Of a stretch of 64,000 bases of DNA, positions 1 to 15,562 are shown piece by piece. How positions within the stretch are numbered: position 1 is the first letter of the stretch; each line of letters opens with the position of its first letter. The position numbers were made by a program, and so were the translations under genes. Below the pieces are notes generated by a model that had not been told where the DNA came from, did not search any database, and saw nothing but the letters and a program-made list of their open reading frames with translations. The DNA comes from Escallonia rubra (lineage: Eukaryota; Streptophyta; Magnoliopsida; Escalloniales; Escalloniaceae): positions 124,001 to 188,000 of the forward strand of contig JAVXUO010002261.1 of NCBI GenBank assembly GCA_033065855.1, written 5' to 3'.

Positions 1-148
1 TTGAATGCGCCGTAAGAAAATATGTATAAGTTTGTTTGTTAGTCATGACTAGTGGTGGATGGTCGAATACGTAACTATTATGGATAGTTTTATATTAATG
101 TCATTTCTTCATGTATCAAAAAAGGAGAAAAATATATAAGTCCACTTT
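1..148. other. Intergenic, nothing recognised
   Basis: AT-rich sequence upstream of the first mobile element. No open frame, repeat or RNA gene was recognised. Confidence 0.5.
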
Positions 149-151
149 TTA

Positions 152-823
152 GGGTCTGTTTGACAAATTTTTTTTTTTTTATTTTCAGTTTTTAAAGAAC
201 AGTTTTTTAATAGAAGTTTAATTTTATTTTTTTTACAAAAACAAGTGGGTGTTTGATAACCCTTCTTTTTTTTTCTTTTTTGGTGTTTGGTAACCCTTTT
301 TATTTTGACTTTTTTTTTGTGGTGATTTGCGGTGGCGGTGGTGGGGCGTAGCGGTGGTCAACGATGGTGGTGGCCAGCGGTGGTCACCGACAAGCGGCCG
401 ACGGTTGTCGCCGGCAGTGGCTGTCGACGGTGGTGGTCGGAGGTGGCTGTCGGTGGTGGTTGCCGGCGGTGGTGACCGGAGGTGGCTGTCGGGTGACGGT
501 GGCTGCCATAGGTGACTGTCGGCGATGGTGGTTGCCAGCGGCCGAAGGTGGCTGTCGGGCGATGGTGGCTGCCGGCGGTGGTGGCCAGAGGTGGCCTCCG
601 GCCAGCGGTGGTGGCTGCCGGGCGGCGGTGGGTGAGTTGTGGTGGAGGTCTCAAAAAAAAAATTAAATGAAAACAAAAGGAGCGTTTTCCTCTTTTTTTT
701 ACTCTACAAATTTAAAAAGCCACTTTTTAAATTGAAAAAAAAATGTTACCAAACACTCCTATGTTTTTCAGTTTTTAAAACGGAAAAAAAAAGAGCAAAA
801 AAAAAATGATGTCAAACGGCCCC
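152..823. mobile_element. Tourist-like (PIF/Harbinger) non-autonomous element with GC-rich minisatellite core
   Basis: The ends are inverted repeats: GGGTCTGTTTGAC on the left and GTCAAACGGCCCC on the right. They are flanked by TTA on both sides (149-151 and 824-826), the 3-bp target duplication typical of PIF/Harbinger elements. Inside the ends are long T-runs and A-runs. The centre (about 325-645) is a degenerate GGT/GGC-rich minisatellite built on blocks such as GGTGGCTGCCGGCGG. Arg/Trp/Gly-rich and Pro/His-rich frames cross the core in several phases and are composition artefacts. No transposase is present. The copy at 4167-4567 has the same layout. Confidence 0.8.
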
Positions 824-826
824 TTA

Positions 827-3800
827 GTTTTTCTTAAGTTTTCAATATTAGTACATGAAATACTGTATCGGTAGAACATCAATTTTATGTTGCTAAATAT
901 GATACAAGTTGATGGCGTAGTTAACGCGAGTAGAGTATCATTTATAATATATTTAGTATTGGGCACAGAACACTTATATGTGATATATGGTAGTATCGTA
1001 TTCGACTTTTCCTACTGTAGGCTAACAATTTATGGGGAATGTACAAAAGTGGGGTTGCATTATGATTCCCAAAGGATGGCAATCATGGAAAGCATATGCT
1101 AAGATAGAAGAACCAATATGTGGAGTCACATTGAATAATTAAGATTTCCTTGCCAAAACAAAAGAGTGATTACTATATGACCTAAGTTTGTCGTACATGC
1201 TTAGATGGTGAAGAGGAGAATCTATTTGGACAATCAACTAAAGAGGAGTAAGCCATAGATTGAGACAAGAATGTTGGCAAAAATCGCAATCGCAGCAAGA
1301 CGCATGCAAATAATCTTTAGTTGAGAGGTTCAAAAGACGAGACTTCATGTCTGCATTGTCGCGCGATGACTTGAGCGCTGGAATATTTACTCAAGTTTTT
1401 GAGGCGTGAATTGTTTTACTAATTTGGAAGCCCGAGACACCATTCGCCGGTCAGTCTCATGCCGTGGACTTGTGGAAGACCGTTCTTATTGAATGCTTTT
1501 AGTCAGATTGTTGCAGAAAGACCGGCAATTGTTAAATTGCACCAATCTGTCAAATTGCATTGGTTATTCTAAAGATTTTGATTTTAATTAAAATTGGGTC
1601 ATTCACCGTATACGAGGATCTGCGCTAAGTATCCAAGACTGAATGGTCAAAAAGTCCAACTTATAATCGGCAAATGTAAAGTTCATATTCCTACCGGATG
1701 CACACCAGTGGAACCCTTCAAAAATCTACTTGGAATTTGCATTATCTACTCCCACCCAACCCCCCACCATTAAAGACGACGTAGTCAACATATAGCCTAA
1801 TCAGGCAATTCATCACCTTCGACTTTGTGGTTTCCGGCCAACCTTGGGAGCTATACATGTTGGAAACTTTCTTCCTTAATCTTCCACACGTAGGCCAACT
1901 TGGAAGTCTCCAAAAAGGAAAATTGAAAAGGTAATTCTTGTAATAGAGTTGGTAGGCAAAATAAATAAACTAGTAAATCATGCATCATGCAAATTGAATA
2001 TCGTACACATAATAATATGTTGAGGAACTCCCATCAGCTTAACGGTTTCAGCTACCAGAGTTAGGTGGGTGAAGATCTAATCCCTGTTATGGTTGTTAAA
2101 TCAAAGATTGATGAAGCCCATTTTTCTGATCAACTGTATCCCATCAACCATTGAAGCATCTGGGTGGCAGGATCCAAGATTGCCATGGATTCGAGTGAGA
2201 ATGCCAGTCTAGTAAGTTGGAAGTAGCAGCCTTAGAATGAATATATATATAAGTATGTACTTTTATCATTTTTATTGTTGTTTTTTGCAGTGATGATAAA
2301 AAAAAAAATATTATTTTTTGTGTACTTTTATCATTTTTCTATTTTCCTTTTGCGCAAAATTATTTAAATAGTGATAAAAAAATTGGCGTTTTCAGTTTTT
2401 TCTACCCAAACTTAACACGATGTCAAAAAAAGTAGCTAATTTTTTTGATAAAAATGATCAAAGTAAAGGAGTGTATTTTCTAACTGAATGTGAAAATTAT
2501 GAAAATGAAAACACAAAACAAAAATGCTAACACATACATCGATTTCTGCTAGTACCCGATCTGTTTGAGACTGATTCTTGATAACGAAGGCATTCGAGAT
2601 TGAACCGGAGTAAGTGAACAAGTACTTCACGTACCGAAAGAGAATTGCGTACATGAACTCCACGATTTCGTTGCTATTTCAATTGCCACCCATCATCATC
2701 AATGACAAATGAAGGCCCTGTGGGGGATCTAACTACGCGAGTCTAATCTTCGATTCCGCTGTTCAAGAATCTCACTAGCTAATGGTGCTTATAGGAATTA
2801 TATTTGCTCGTCGGTCCTTGGCTTAGGGAGAGGATAACATAGCTCCTCACATGTCTCAAACAAAGACGATTGACGAGGAGGTGATAGGTTAGGTAACCCT
2901 AGGTAATCCCTCACACACATGATAGTGTTATGTTGAGGGGTAATATAAAACACCACTAACCCTTCGGTTCCCGTCAACCCCTCACGGGTATATGCAGGTC
3001 TGAAAACGAATGCGTACCAACATGTTAAACATCACCCTTGGCCCTTTGAGTCCTGGCGTTGAACTATATAACGAATCTGATATAGAATGTCACTACTTAT
3101 GCCCAATCAACATTTACATATTTTATTTTAGAAATTTATAAAAGTTAAATGAGAAAAGATTATACCGAAGGAGTAGCTATTTGCACACAATATCAAGTTT
3201 CTTTTTTTCTTTTTCTTTTTTAAATTCTGAGCTGTCGAGTAACTCTATTCATTAACCTTGTACGCATAATTAGAGAAAATGATATCTCTACCCTTCCAAC
3301 ACTATCTTATGTTTTATTAGAAAAAATTACTCGCATTACTGTCAAGTAGTAACTTTGCCTTTTGCGAAACAAATATTTGCTTTGGGATAGTTGTACTCCC
3401 TGTTTCTGAAACTGTATACTGTTTTGACAAAAGACATTACATCTCAGTTTCAAAGTGATGGAAGCGCTTCTCCATCCTTCCTTAGTCCTTACTACAGTTC
3501 TATGATTGGGCCTGGACTACTAACTTTGGTATTAGGCCCAATACATTTTTGGCAGGCCGGCCCGCCTGGGTGGCTGAACATTCACAAAGCTGGCTAATGG
3601 GCCATCAAAGTAAGTTTAGGCCCAATACCTTTTTGGTAGGCGTAGGGGGCTGAGCATACGCAAAGAAAAAGAAGAGTTCAACACCAACGTCATCACGAAT
3701 GGTGGAAGTTATTATGGCAAATAAAGATAAATTCTAAAAGTTCGAATCTCCGTACCGATAGACCCATATACAATTGCAATCATGTAGTATATATAAACTC

Positions 3801-4163
3801 ATTCAGGTAGTTCAGAAGGCGATGGATAAACCGTAAATCGAAACGCTCTGTCTCTCGTTGGGCTCATTTAGAGGTTGGCCATGAAATGAATGTCGTCACG
3901 TATATGTATGTAAAGGCGAGATGCCACAAATGGTGATCCTTTAACTATGCTTATGAGACTCAAGTGAAGCGATGAAATTAGTTCGGTCTCTAACTCTTTT
4001 AAGAAATGATGATGAAATTAAAATATCTACCGAATGCCTTGTTCTTGCAATCCAATATTGCTCTAAATATTGAATGAACTAGTTCAATTTGAAGTATATT
4101 TTTTCACTTATTTTTTCTATTCATGTAGATAAAATAAACTCGTGTACAACAAATACACACAAC
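827..4163. other. Intergenic, no gene recognised
   Basis: About 3.3 kb without a convincing coding frame on either strand; the open frames are short and unlike known proteins. A small imperfect direct repeat beginning AGGCCCAATAC occurs near 3533 and 3617. T-rich tracts lie near 2275-2400 and 3200. Nothing else can be supported. Confidence 0.5.
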
Positions 4164-4166
4164 TTA

Positions 4167-4567
4167 GGGTTCGTTTGACAAATTTTTTTTTTGGTTTTCA
4201 GTTTTTAAAGAGCAGTTAAAAAATTTTTTTATAAAAATAAGTGGGTGTTTGATAACCCCTTTTTTTTGAGTTTTTTTTTTTTGGTTTGCGGTGGCGGTGG
4301 CGGGGCGTAGCGGTGGTCGACGGTGGTGGCCGGCGGTGGCTGCCGGCAGTCTCCGACGGCCGGAGGTGGCTGCCAGTAGTCTCCGGCAGTGGTCGCCGAC
4401 GGCCGGAGGTGGCTGCCGGCGGTGGGAGGGTGGTGGTCTAAGAAAAAAAAAGTGAAAAAAGAAAACCAGTTTCTGGAGTTTTTTTTTTACTCTTCAGTTT
4501 AAAAACTGGTTTTTAAAATTGAAAAAAAAATGGTTACCAAACGCTCTTTTTTTTGTCAAACTGGCCC
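4167..4567. mobile_element. Tourist-like element, second copy
   Basis: Same family as 152-823. It starts GGGTTCGTTTGAC, ends GTCAAACTGGCCC and is flanked by TTA at 4164-4166 and 4568-4570. T/A-rich arms surround a shorter GGC/GGT minisatellite (about 4285-4435). The core is about 150 bp, against about 320 bp in the first copy, so the family differs mainly in core length. It lies about 0.6 kb upstream of the reductase gene start. Confidence 0.8.
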
Positions 4568-4921
4568 TTAAAATACACTCACTAATTTTTCATGATTTTC
4601 GTAAACTTTAATTTGCTATAATCTTTGCCACAATTTGTACATAGTACTATCGTTTTCATTTGATGTACGTGTACCAACAAAAAAATTATTTATTTTTCAA
4701 TCAGTGTTAAAGTAGTATCATACCATTCTGGACAAGTCAAAGACAGACCATTCACACTCAGCCTACATATATTACAATTGATTAATTTCTTATGGCATGG
4801 CTCCAAAAAAACCCAAACCGAATACCTCAAATATAAAATCTTATTTTGTGTGAACAAACTAATGATTAATGTTCTAATATACTTTGATTAATTCTTGATC
4901 TACATCTACCACTTGATCCAC

Positions 4922-4982
4922 AAAAGAAACCTCAAAACATTTGACCCACAAAGAAAAGAAACCTCAAAACATTTGACCCACA
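4922..4982 (+). promoter_or_regulatory. Duplicated 32-bp promoter segment with two W-box cores
   Basis: A 32-bp segment (4922-4953) is repeated directly (4954-4982). Each copy contains TTGACC (4941-4946 and 4973-4978), matching the W-box consensus TTGAC[C/T] bound by WRKY factors. The pair lies about 220-250 bp upstream of the reductase start codon, in the expected promoter region. The duplication is seen directly. WRKY binding is inference. Confidence 0.5.
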
Positions 4983-5121
4983 ATTTCATTTGAATAGAAC
5001 TCGTGTACATCGTGTCGTATATTTGCTCCGACCAAACCCACCTTTCCCACGTTAAAGCACTCCATCCGAAAGACCCAAACTGACCAATACCAAGCAACAA
5101 CATCCTCAAACATTCAAACTC

Positions 5122-5129
5122 TATAATAA
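5122..5129 (+). promoter_or_regulatory. Candidate TATA box of the OPR gene
   Basis: TATAATAA lies 71 bp upstream of the ATG at 5193, a usual distance for a plant TATA box with a short leader. It was chosen by position and sequence only. Confidence 0.35.
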
Positions 5130-5192
5130 TCCTCCAATCAGTCCACTCAGAGCCCCTCATCACTGATCAAAGCTCCACAATCCGCAGCAGAA

Positions 5193-9721
<4,529 letters not shown>

Positions 9722-10191
9722 ATTAAGGTCTGTGACACTATAACGTATGAACTGGGTATTGTAAGTTTCAGTGTTGCTCCGATTGTTTATCTTGTTTCAG
9801 AGGAAATATATATCTGAGTCTGCAAACCACATTTTGGCGAGGTAATTATTATTGCAGCAAACCAGATTGATCAAGTGCTTAACTTACGCAATCACAGGAT
9901 ATATCCTTGAGTTCAAAGAAGACCGCACAAATACAGACTATATCTATCCACCATTGAAGGCAAAGTGATCAATGGTACATTTATGTTGCAGATGCATAAC
10001 AAAGTAAGTTTTACCTCTGGTCGGTTGCACTTGATAGCATTGTTATCAATTACACTTCAAGAGTACAAGGCCATCTCTTATGGTACCTCTGATTTTCACT
10101 ATGATGAGACGATTTAGATCTAGAGAATAAGACTAAGACATTTTCTTATTTCCAGTTCCAAACAATAAGCAACTACTAGTAGACATGAATC
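9722..10191. other. Intergenic between OPR3 and the first glucanase
   Basis: About 470 bp between convergent genes. It should contain the 3' ends of both transcripts. No other element was recognised. Confidence 0.5.
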
Positions 10192-11220
10192 TCACTGGGG
10201 AGGAAATACAGAATAAACAGGGTCCATACTAGGATAAAACAGTCCAAAATTTTGCTCCACGCCATCTGGTTTGAGATTTTCGTTGAACATGGCAAATATA
10301 AATCCTTCTACGTAAGTCTGAGGCCTCTTTGGCGTCCCCGTCAATTTACTGACATGCTCCATGAAGTTCTTGTTGTACGTCGCTGCAAGCTCCGGAGTTG
10401 TCAAATTGCCATTCCCAGCTGAAGGCCAACCGCTCTCAGACACCACCACTTCTACATCAGCCACCCCTTCTTTCTCCATTGCCCAGAAAACCGCATCTAC
10501 TATCGCATCAAACATGTTCGAATAACTCAAGTCTCCATCCACAACCACCGCACCGGTTGCAGTAAATTGCGCATAGTCCAAGCGCACATTACCAGGATCA
10601 GCTGCGTAGGCGAAGTAAGGGTACACATTAACCATGAGAGGATTCCCTTGTACCGATAAAAACTTAACCACCTGAACAAGCGTTTCACGTGCCTCGGCCG
10701 AGAACGTAGCAGCCGAAGGCGGGTACGAGTTTGCCAAGGTTCCCGTAGACACCACGGTTGTCACGCTAATGCCGGCCAGGTTCCGTTCGTCGAGTATGGT
10801 TTGAAGATTTCGCATTGCGGGGGTGACAGAGTTTGCGTATTCCCCGGGGATAACCTCATTTCCAACGCTAATGTATGAGAATGTTATGTCGTTAAGGTAT
10901 GGTTCTACATTGGCAGAGAACCATGAATTAGCAGCTTCTTGGGATGATGCTATCACTGGTATGTCTGCATTCAGTACTCCTAATGAGACACTGATCTGGC
11001 TACCCTTTAGTGCTTCGAGTGCAGATTTATCAGGATCAAATAGCCTGATATCTCCAATGCCATATTTCTTGCAGAGGCCAACTACAGCAGGAGGAGAAGG
11101 GAGGTTGTTCCCTTTCATGCCATAACAGACACCTACCTTAGGTGATGGTTCTGCTGTGCTAATAAGGCCATGCATGGCTACCAAGATTGGGAAAATGAAG
11201 AACGTAATGCTAAGTGCCAT
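10192..11220 (-). CDS. Beta-1,3-glucanase (GH17, PR-2 like), copy A
   Basis: Endo-1,3-beta-glucosidase that hydrolyses callose or fungal-wall 1,3-beta-glucan. The protein is 342 aa: a signal peptide (about residues 1-23) and one GH17 barrel starting VGVCYGMKGNNLPSP. The acid/base Glu is residue 122 in YISVGNEVIPG and the nucleophile Glu is residue 262 in VVSESGWPSAG; both are intact. There is no C-terminal vacuolar extension, X8/CBM43 domain or GPI tail, so a secreted, apoplastic class II-like enzyme is inferred. The ATG at 11220 is preferred over 12 upstream in-frame codons because these run through a splice-acceptor-like CAACAG also seen upstream of copy B, suggesting a leader intron. First of four tandem minus-strand GH17 loci. 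Confidence 0.92.
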   Translation of the reverse strand: MALSITFFIFPILVAMHGLISTAEPSPKVGVCYGMKGNNLPSPPAVVGLCKKYGIGDIRLFDPDKSALEALKGSQISVSLGVLNADIPVIASSQEAANSWFSANVEPYLNDITFSYISVGNEVIPGEYANSVTPAMRNLQTILDERNLAGISVTTVVSTGTLANSYPPSAATFSAEARETLVQVVKFLSVQGNPLMVNVYPYFAYAADPGNVRLDYAQFTATGAVVVDGDLSYSNMFDAIVDAVFWAMEKEGVADVEVVVSESGWPSAGNGNLTTPELAATYNKNFMEHVSKLTGTPKRPQTYVEGFIFAMFNENLKPDGVEQNFGLFYPSMDPVYSVFPPQ

Positions 11221-13713
11221 CACTCTCAGTGATTGCCTGTTGAAGCTGCAGCACAAAGGATGAGTTAATCAGACGATGATTGTTATGAAATTGCATAGTT
11301 AAACTGTAACGAGGCACGTAAAGAAGTACAATCGAGCCTCTAATAATTGTTCGATGTACAGCTACTCCACAATCACTAATTTCTATTTTTAGCTTAACGT
11401 GGACGGGAAAATGAATCATGATTGATATATATATTTATTCTTCTCCAGCTTTCATAAAGATCATGAATTCTGCTTAGACCCAATTTGGTATTGCATTTGA
11501 ATTCTCAAAAAGATTTTTTTTTTAATTGGTTTTACTCCTATTAACCGTTGCGTCTGAGCAGTCGAAGTTTTAAACACAAATCTTCGTCCTTACAAAAATC
11601 ATCAATGACTTTGCTTTTGCTTATAACGGTCAAATATATGCGTTCCACGATAATTGCTGTACCAAATTCAAAGTAGGTTAACTTATAAAAAATGCCTGAT
11701 ACGATAAGGTAAAAGATGTAGACTTAATCCATATAGTGGTACGAAGAGAGAAAATGAACAAGAGTTTACAAATAGTTCTACCATGGGTTGCAAATAGTCA
11801 TTTTGACAAATAGTTACCTAGCTTTTTTGCAGAAAATCTCTGTAACTTTGACAAAGAAAGTATGTTACTGTTATGGTGAAACTTGCAGAAACACAATGCA
11901 GTTATATACGAGTGATTGCATATTAGTGAACTTTATAGTAATTAAAAGTTGTAAATGTTGGAATATTTTCTTACTAATGTTCTTGAGAGAGAGAATAACA
12001 TTGATTAAATATCAGATTTTCTTAATAATGTTCTTGAGAGAGAGAGCGAAGAACATTGTTTAATTACATACTTGAATTAGCAACAATTAAGTCCAAGGTG
12101 CATGCTGGCTTAAGCAAACTTGATTATGTGCATGTTAGCAAAAAATCATGGCAGACCCCATAACATAGTGCAACAATTTAAAATTGGAAAGATTTTCAGG
12201 TTTTCTTCTTATCATCATATGCACGACATTTGTTTATCCCAAGTAATTGTATAAGAATACATATGCAAGTCAATATATTTTATTCTAGGAACGCATTTTA
12301 TAAGTGAACAAAAAATGAGAATGACAATTACTCAGTAGAGCGACGTATATAACACTCATAACCAGAAAATAACTCGACGTAGAAATTTAGAAAGCCATCA
12401 AAGGGTATCATATTAAGATCAAGGGCCGATCTTTTTTTCTTTCCAAGCCTAGCCCTAAGCAAATAGAAATGAAGTTTCTATATTGTAGATAGACATATTT
12501 GCATTTCTCCGATAGCAGAGTCTTAAATGTGTTGTCAAAGATATTTATATTTTTGTAACACCGACGTAAGCTAAATGGTATATATTTTTTGACTTGTAAA
12601 CGTTCATTTTCAATATAGAAACTGTTTGAGGTTATTCTGATTGAATCTTGGTATAATCTTGATTAAATCAGGTTGATAGGTATTTGACAAACATATAACA
12701 CTGATTGAATCACCTTTCAGAAGGTAAAAAATTGATTTAGTCATAATCCAAGACTTATGAATTAATTACTTTCTTAATTATAATTAGGTTTGACCAAGTA
12801 AACTACCGTATTACCCTTTACACAAACACATTTAATATCTTTTTTTCAAGTAATATTTCTTTTGTCATTTTGCCACATTAAAACTATTAATTACTAGTAC
12901 TTGTTATCTAAACATCACCATTCACGACTTAAAATTAATTATGCTCAAATTAACTTAAAATCAATTTTAAAACTTGATTAAGATTTAATCTGAAATTTTC
13001 TACGAAGAATCAATCCCAACAGTCGACGAGTGTACAAGTAAAAAGTGAAAGTACTTCCTTTGTTGGTATAAACTAAAACCTCAAAGCCAGTGCGCGACAT
13101 ATATGTCTAAGCAAGAAGGAGAGTAGCATAATGCTTGAAATTAAGTTTGGTGCACTGTGATACAATAAGGGTAGCTATGACCTGAGTGAGTGAAGCCAAA
13201 TGCTGCAAGTTACTGTACTATTTTGATATGCACGCAGAGGACTTCTTAGTAACATTTGCGGTTATTTGTTAATAGCAAATGATCCAAGCTTCAAAACCCT
13301 TTCGAGTGGGTTCAAATTAGAGTTCTTAAATCAATTTGGTTCGCAAATCTATTTCTTGATTTTATTACTTTTCAGCTCTTAATAATTGATTTCCTTAGAT
13401 CTGCTTGAGGGCCTATTAAGTGCTCATTGGTACATAAATCGTCTGTTAAGTGCCATTAAATTGTGGGCTATCTAATTTTTTGTTATTGTAGATGAATGAA
13501 AGAGGACTACTGATCGTGTTCTACGACAAAATTTCTGTTGACAGTACTGGAAAGAGATTGTAAAGTGACAGTTTTAATGCTTCACTGCACTTTGGAACTT
13601 CGATGATATTAATTTAGAGAACGAGGGATTCTCTTATTTTCACTTCACTGATAAGCGATTACACTGGCACAGTACTACCCGCTCTCAGTACCAGATTATA
13701 ATCTCAGATGGGA
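11221..13713. other. Intergenic between glucanase copies A and B
   Basis: About 2.5 kb that should include the leader and promoter of copy A. It holds a MITE-like segment (12621-13023) and a 50-bp-spaced direct repeat of about 28 bp ending in GAGAGAGA (near 11967 and 12017). No other coding sequence was recognised. Confidence 0.5.
12621..13023. mobile_element. MITE-like AT-rich element
   Basis: The left end starts ACTGTTTGAGGTTATTCTG. The reverse complement of the right end starts ACTGTTGGGATTGATTC. The interior repeats TTGATTAAATC-type words in both orientations and does not code. It resembles the intron 2 element at 5777-6191. The target duplication was not resolved. Confidence 0.4.
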
Positions 13714-14733
13714 TTAAAATACGGGATAAACAGGCTCCATGCTAGGCTGAAAAAGTCCGAAATTCTGCTCCACACCATCCGGCTTTTGATTTTCGTTGAA
13801 CATGGCGAAGATATAGCCTTTAATATAGGTCTGAGGCCTCTTCGGTGTCCCAGCCACTGCACTGACATGCGCCGCGAAATTCTTGTTATATGTTGATGCA
13901 AGCTCCGGAGTTGTCAACTTTCCGTTCCCGGCCGAAGGCCAACCGCTCTCGGACACCGTCAAGCTCACATCAGCCACCCCTTCTTTCTCCATTGCCCAGA
14001 AGAACCCGTCAAGCATCGCATCGAAAATGTTGGAATAACTCAGCTTTCCATCAACAACCACCGCCTCGGTTGAAGTAAACTGCGCGTAGTCTAACCGGAT
14101 GTTGGCTGGATCAGCAGCGTAGGCAAAGTACGGGTACACATTGACCATAAGTGGATTTGCTTGTGCCGACAGAAACTTGATGACCTTAACAAGAGTCTCC
14201 CGTGCCTCGGCAGAAAATGTAGCTGCTGAAGGTGGGAAAGAATTCGCTAGGACTTGCGTAGACACCGTCGTTGTGATGCTAATGCCACCTAGATTTCGAG
14301 CATCGAGGATGTTCTGAAGATTTTGCATTGCTGGAGGAATCGAGCTAGCGAATTCCCCCGGGATAGCCTCGTTTCCAACACTGATGTAAGGAAATGTGAT
14401 GCCCTTTAGGTATGGTTCTACATGAGTTGAGAACCACTGGTTAGCGGCTTCTTGGGACGATGCTATGATCGGTATGTCTGCGTTGAGTGTGCCTAATGCA
14501 ACGTTGATTTGGCTGCCCCTTAGTGCCTCGAGAGCAGCGCGATCGGGATCAAATAGCCTTACATCTCCGATGCCATATTTTTTGAAGAGGCTAACTACAT
14601 CTGGTGGAGAAGGTAGGTTGTTCCCCTTCAAACCATAGCAAACGCCCACGTTCAGTGCTGCTTCTGCTGTGCTAATAAGGAAAATGATGGCTACCATAGT
14701 GGAGAGAACAAGGTAGATGCAAGTAGATGCCAT
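13714..14733 (-). CDS. Beta-1,3-glucanase (GH17, PR-2 like), copy B
   Basis: Intact 339-aa GH17 enzyme, collinear with copy A throughout. Signal peptide about residues 1-25 (hydrophobic stretch LVLSTMVAIIFLI), mature start near LNVGVCYGLKGNNLPSP. The acid/base Glu is residue 122 in YISVGNEAIPG and the nucleophile Glu is residue 262 in TVSESGWPSAG. It ends ...PVYPVF, a few residues shorter than copy A, without vacuolar extension or carbohydrate-binding module. A secreted 1,3-beta-glucanase is expected. The start ATG directly precedes the signal peptide, and a splice-acceptor-like CAACAG lies a short distance upstream. Confidence 0.92.
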   Translation of the reverse strand: MASTCIYLVLSTMVAIIFLISTAEAALNVGVCYGLKGNNLPSPPDVVSLFKKYGIGDVRLFDPDRAALEALRGSQINVALGTLNADIPIIASSQEAANQWFSTHVEPYLKGITFPYISVGNEAIPGEFASSIPPAMQNLQNILDARNLGGISITTTVSTQVLANSFPPSAATFSAEARETLVKVIKFLSAQANPLMVNVYPYFAYAADPANIRLDYAQFTSTEAVVVDGKLSYSNIFDAMLDGFFWAMEKEGVADVSLTVSESGWPSAGNGKLTTPELASTYNKNFAAHVSAVAGTPKRPQTYIKGYIFAMFNENQKPDGVEQNFGLFQPSMEPVYPVF

Positions 14734-15479
14734 CCTTTACGAACTCAATTGTCTGTTGAAGTTGCAGCACCAACAACTACAAGTTAATCAGAATGATAAT
14801 CATACAAGGCACCCAACATAATCATATGTATATCTTGCGCAGCAGTTTTAAGTTATAGGAGTATTTTGCTAGCGGTAACATAATGTACTTTATGCATTTC
14901 ATGTTCTACCCTCATGAAGTATTAAACGAGTTAGATCACGATCACCAGAAATTAGTACGAATGCGTTCATCGGTCACGCAACATTTAGATAAAAGACGGG
15001 TAAGATGATCATGGATCGTATGGTTAACGGTAAAGAGTCGATTTGCCGTCGCTTCGAATACACAAAAAGCACTTTGAAACGGATCCTGTCATTTGACATG
15101 CAATTGAACAACCTCGTGGGTAATTTTTCGAGTTGAACAAAAAGTGAACTGGCCCTAAAGTTTCCTTAACTGTAGTCCATTATGAAAACAAAGGGTTCTT
15201 GATCCGAAATGCTACCTTAAAATAAAAGTACCAGTACACATGGAAAAGCTACCATCGGACTTGGGCTCACTGAGAGTATTTGAAAACCCTAAATTTTCTC
15301 GTTCGAAATCTAAGCAAAGCACGGGTTTTTACGACTTCAATGCTGAAACCTAATGCAGTCACTGCATTTCAAATTTGTTTCTATAACTTCAAAGAAATAA
15401 AAAGATCAAATACGGCTATATTCATTTAGAACACAAGAAAATCAACAACAAAAAATATAGTGTGACTCATGAAGTGTAC

Positions 15480-15562
15480 CTTAAATTCTCACTAGAAGAA
15501 GGAAGCTTTTATCGTTTCATCTTCTAATAGAATCTGCGAGTAGAGGAGGGTTGAATTTATAG
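15480..15562 (-). promoter_or_regulatory. Candidate TATA box and leader exon of glucanase copy B
   Basis: On the minus strand a TATAAATT motif (15554-15561) is followed by a short pyrimidine-rich stretch ending in AAG|GTACAC at 15480, a possible splice donor. Joined to an acceptor near 14755 this would give a leader intron of about 0.7 kb. Copy D shows a stronger version of the same layout. Inferred from sequence only. Confidence 0.35.

Noticed and set aside
233..676. 147-codon Pro/His-rich and 100-codon Arg/Gly/Trp-rich frames
   Set aside because: They are translations of the GGT/GGC minisatellite core of a MITE. Several frames on both strands are open at once, which reflects composition and not coding.
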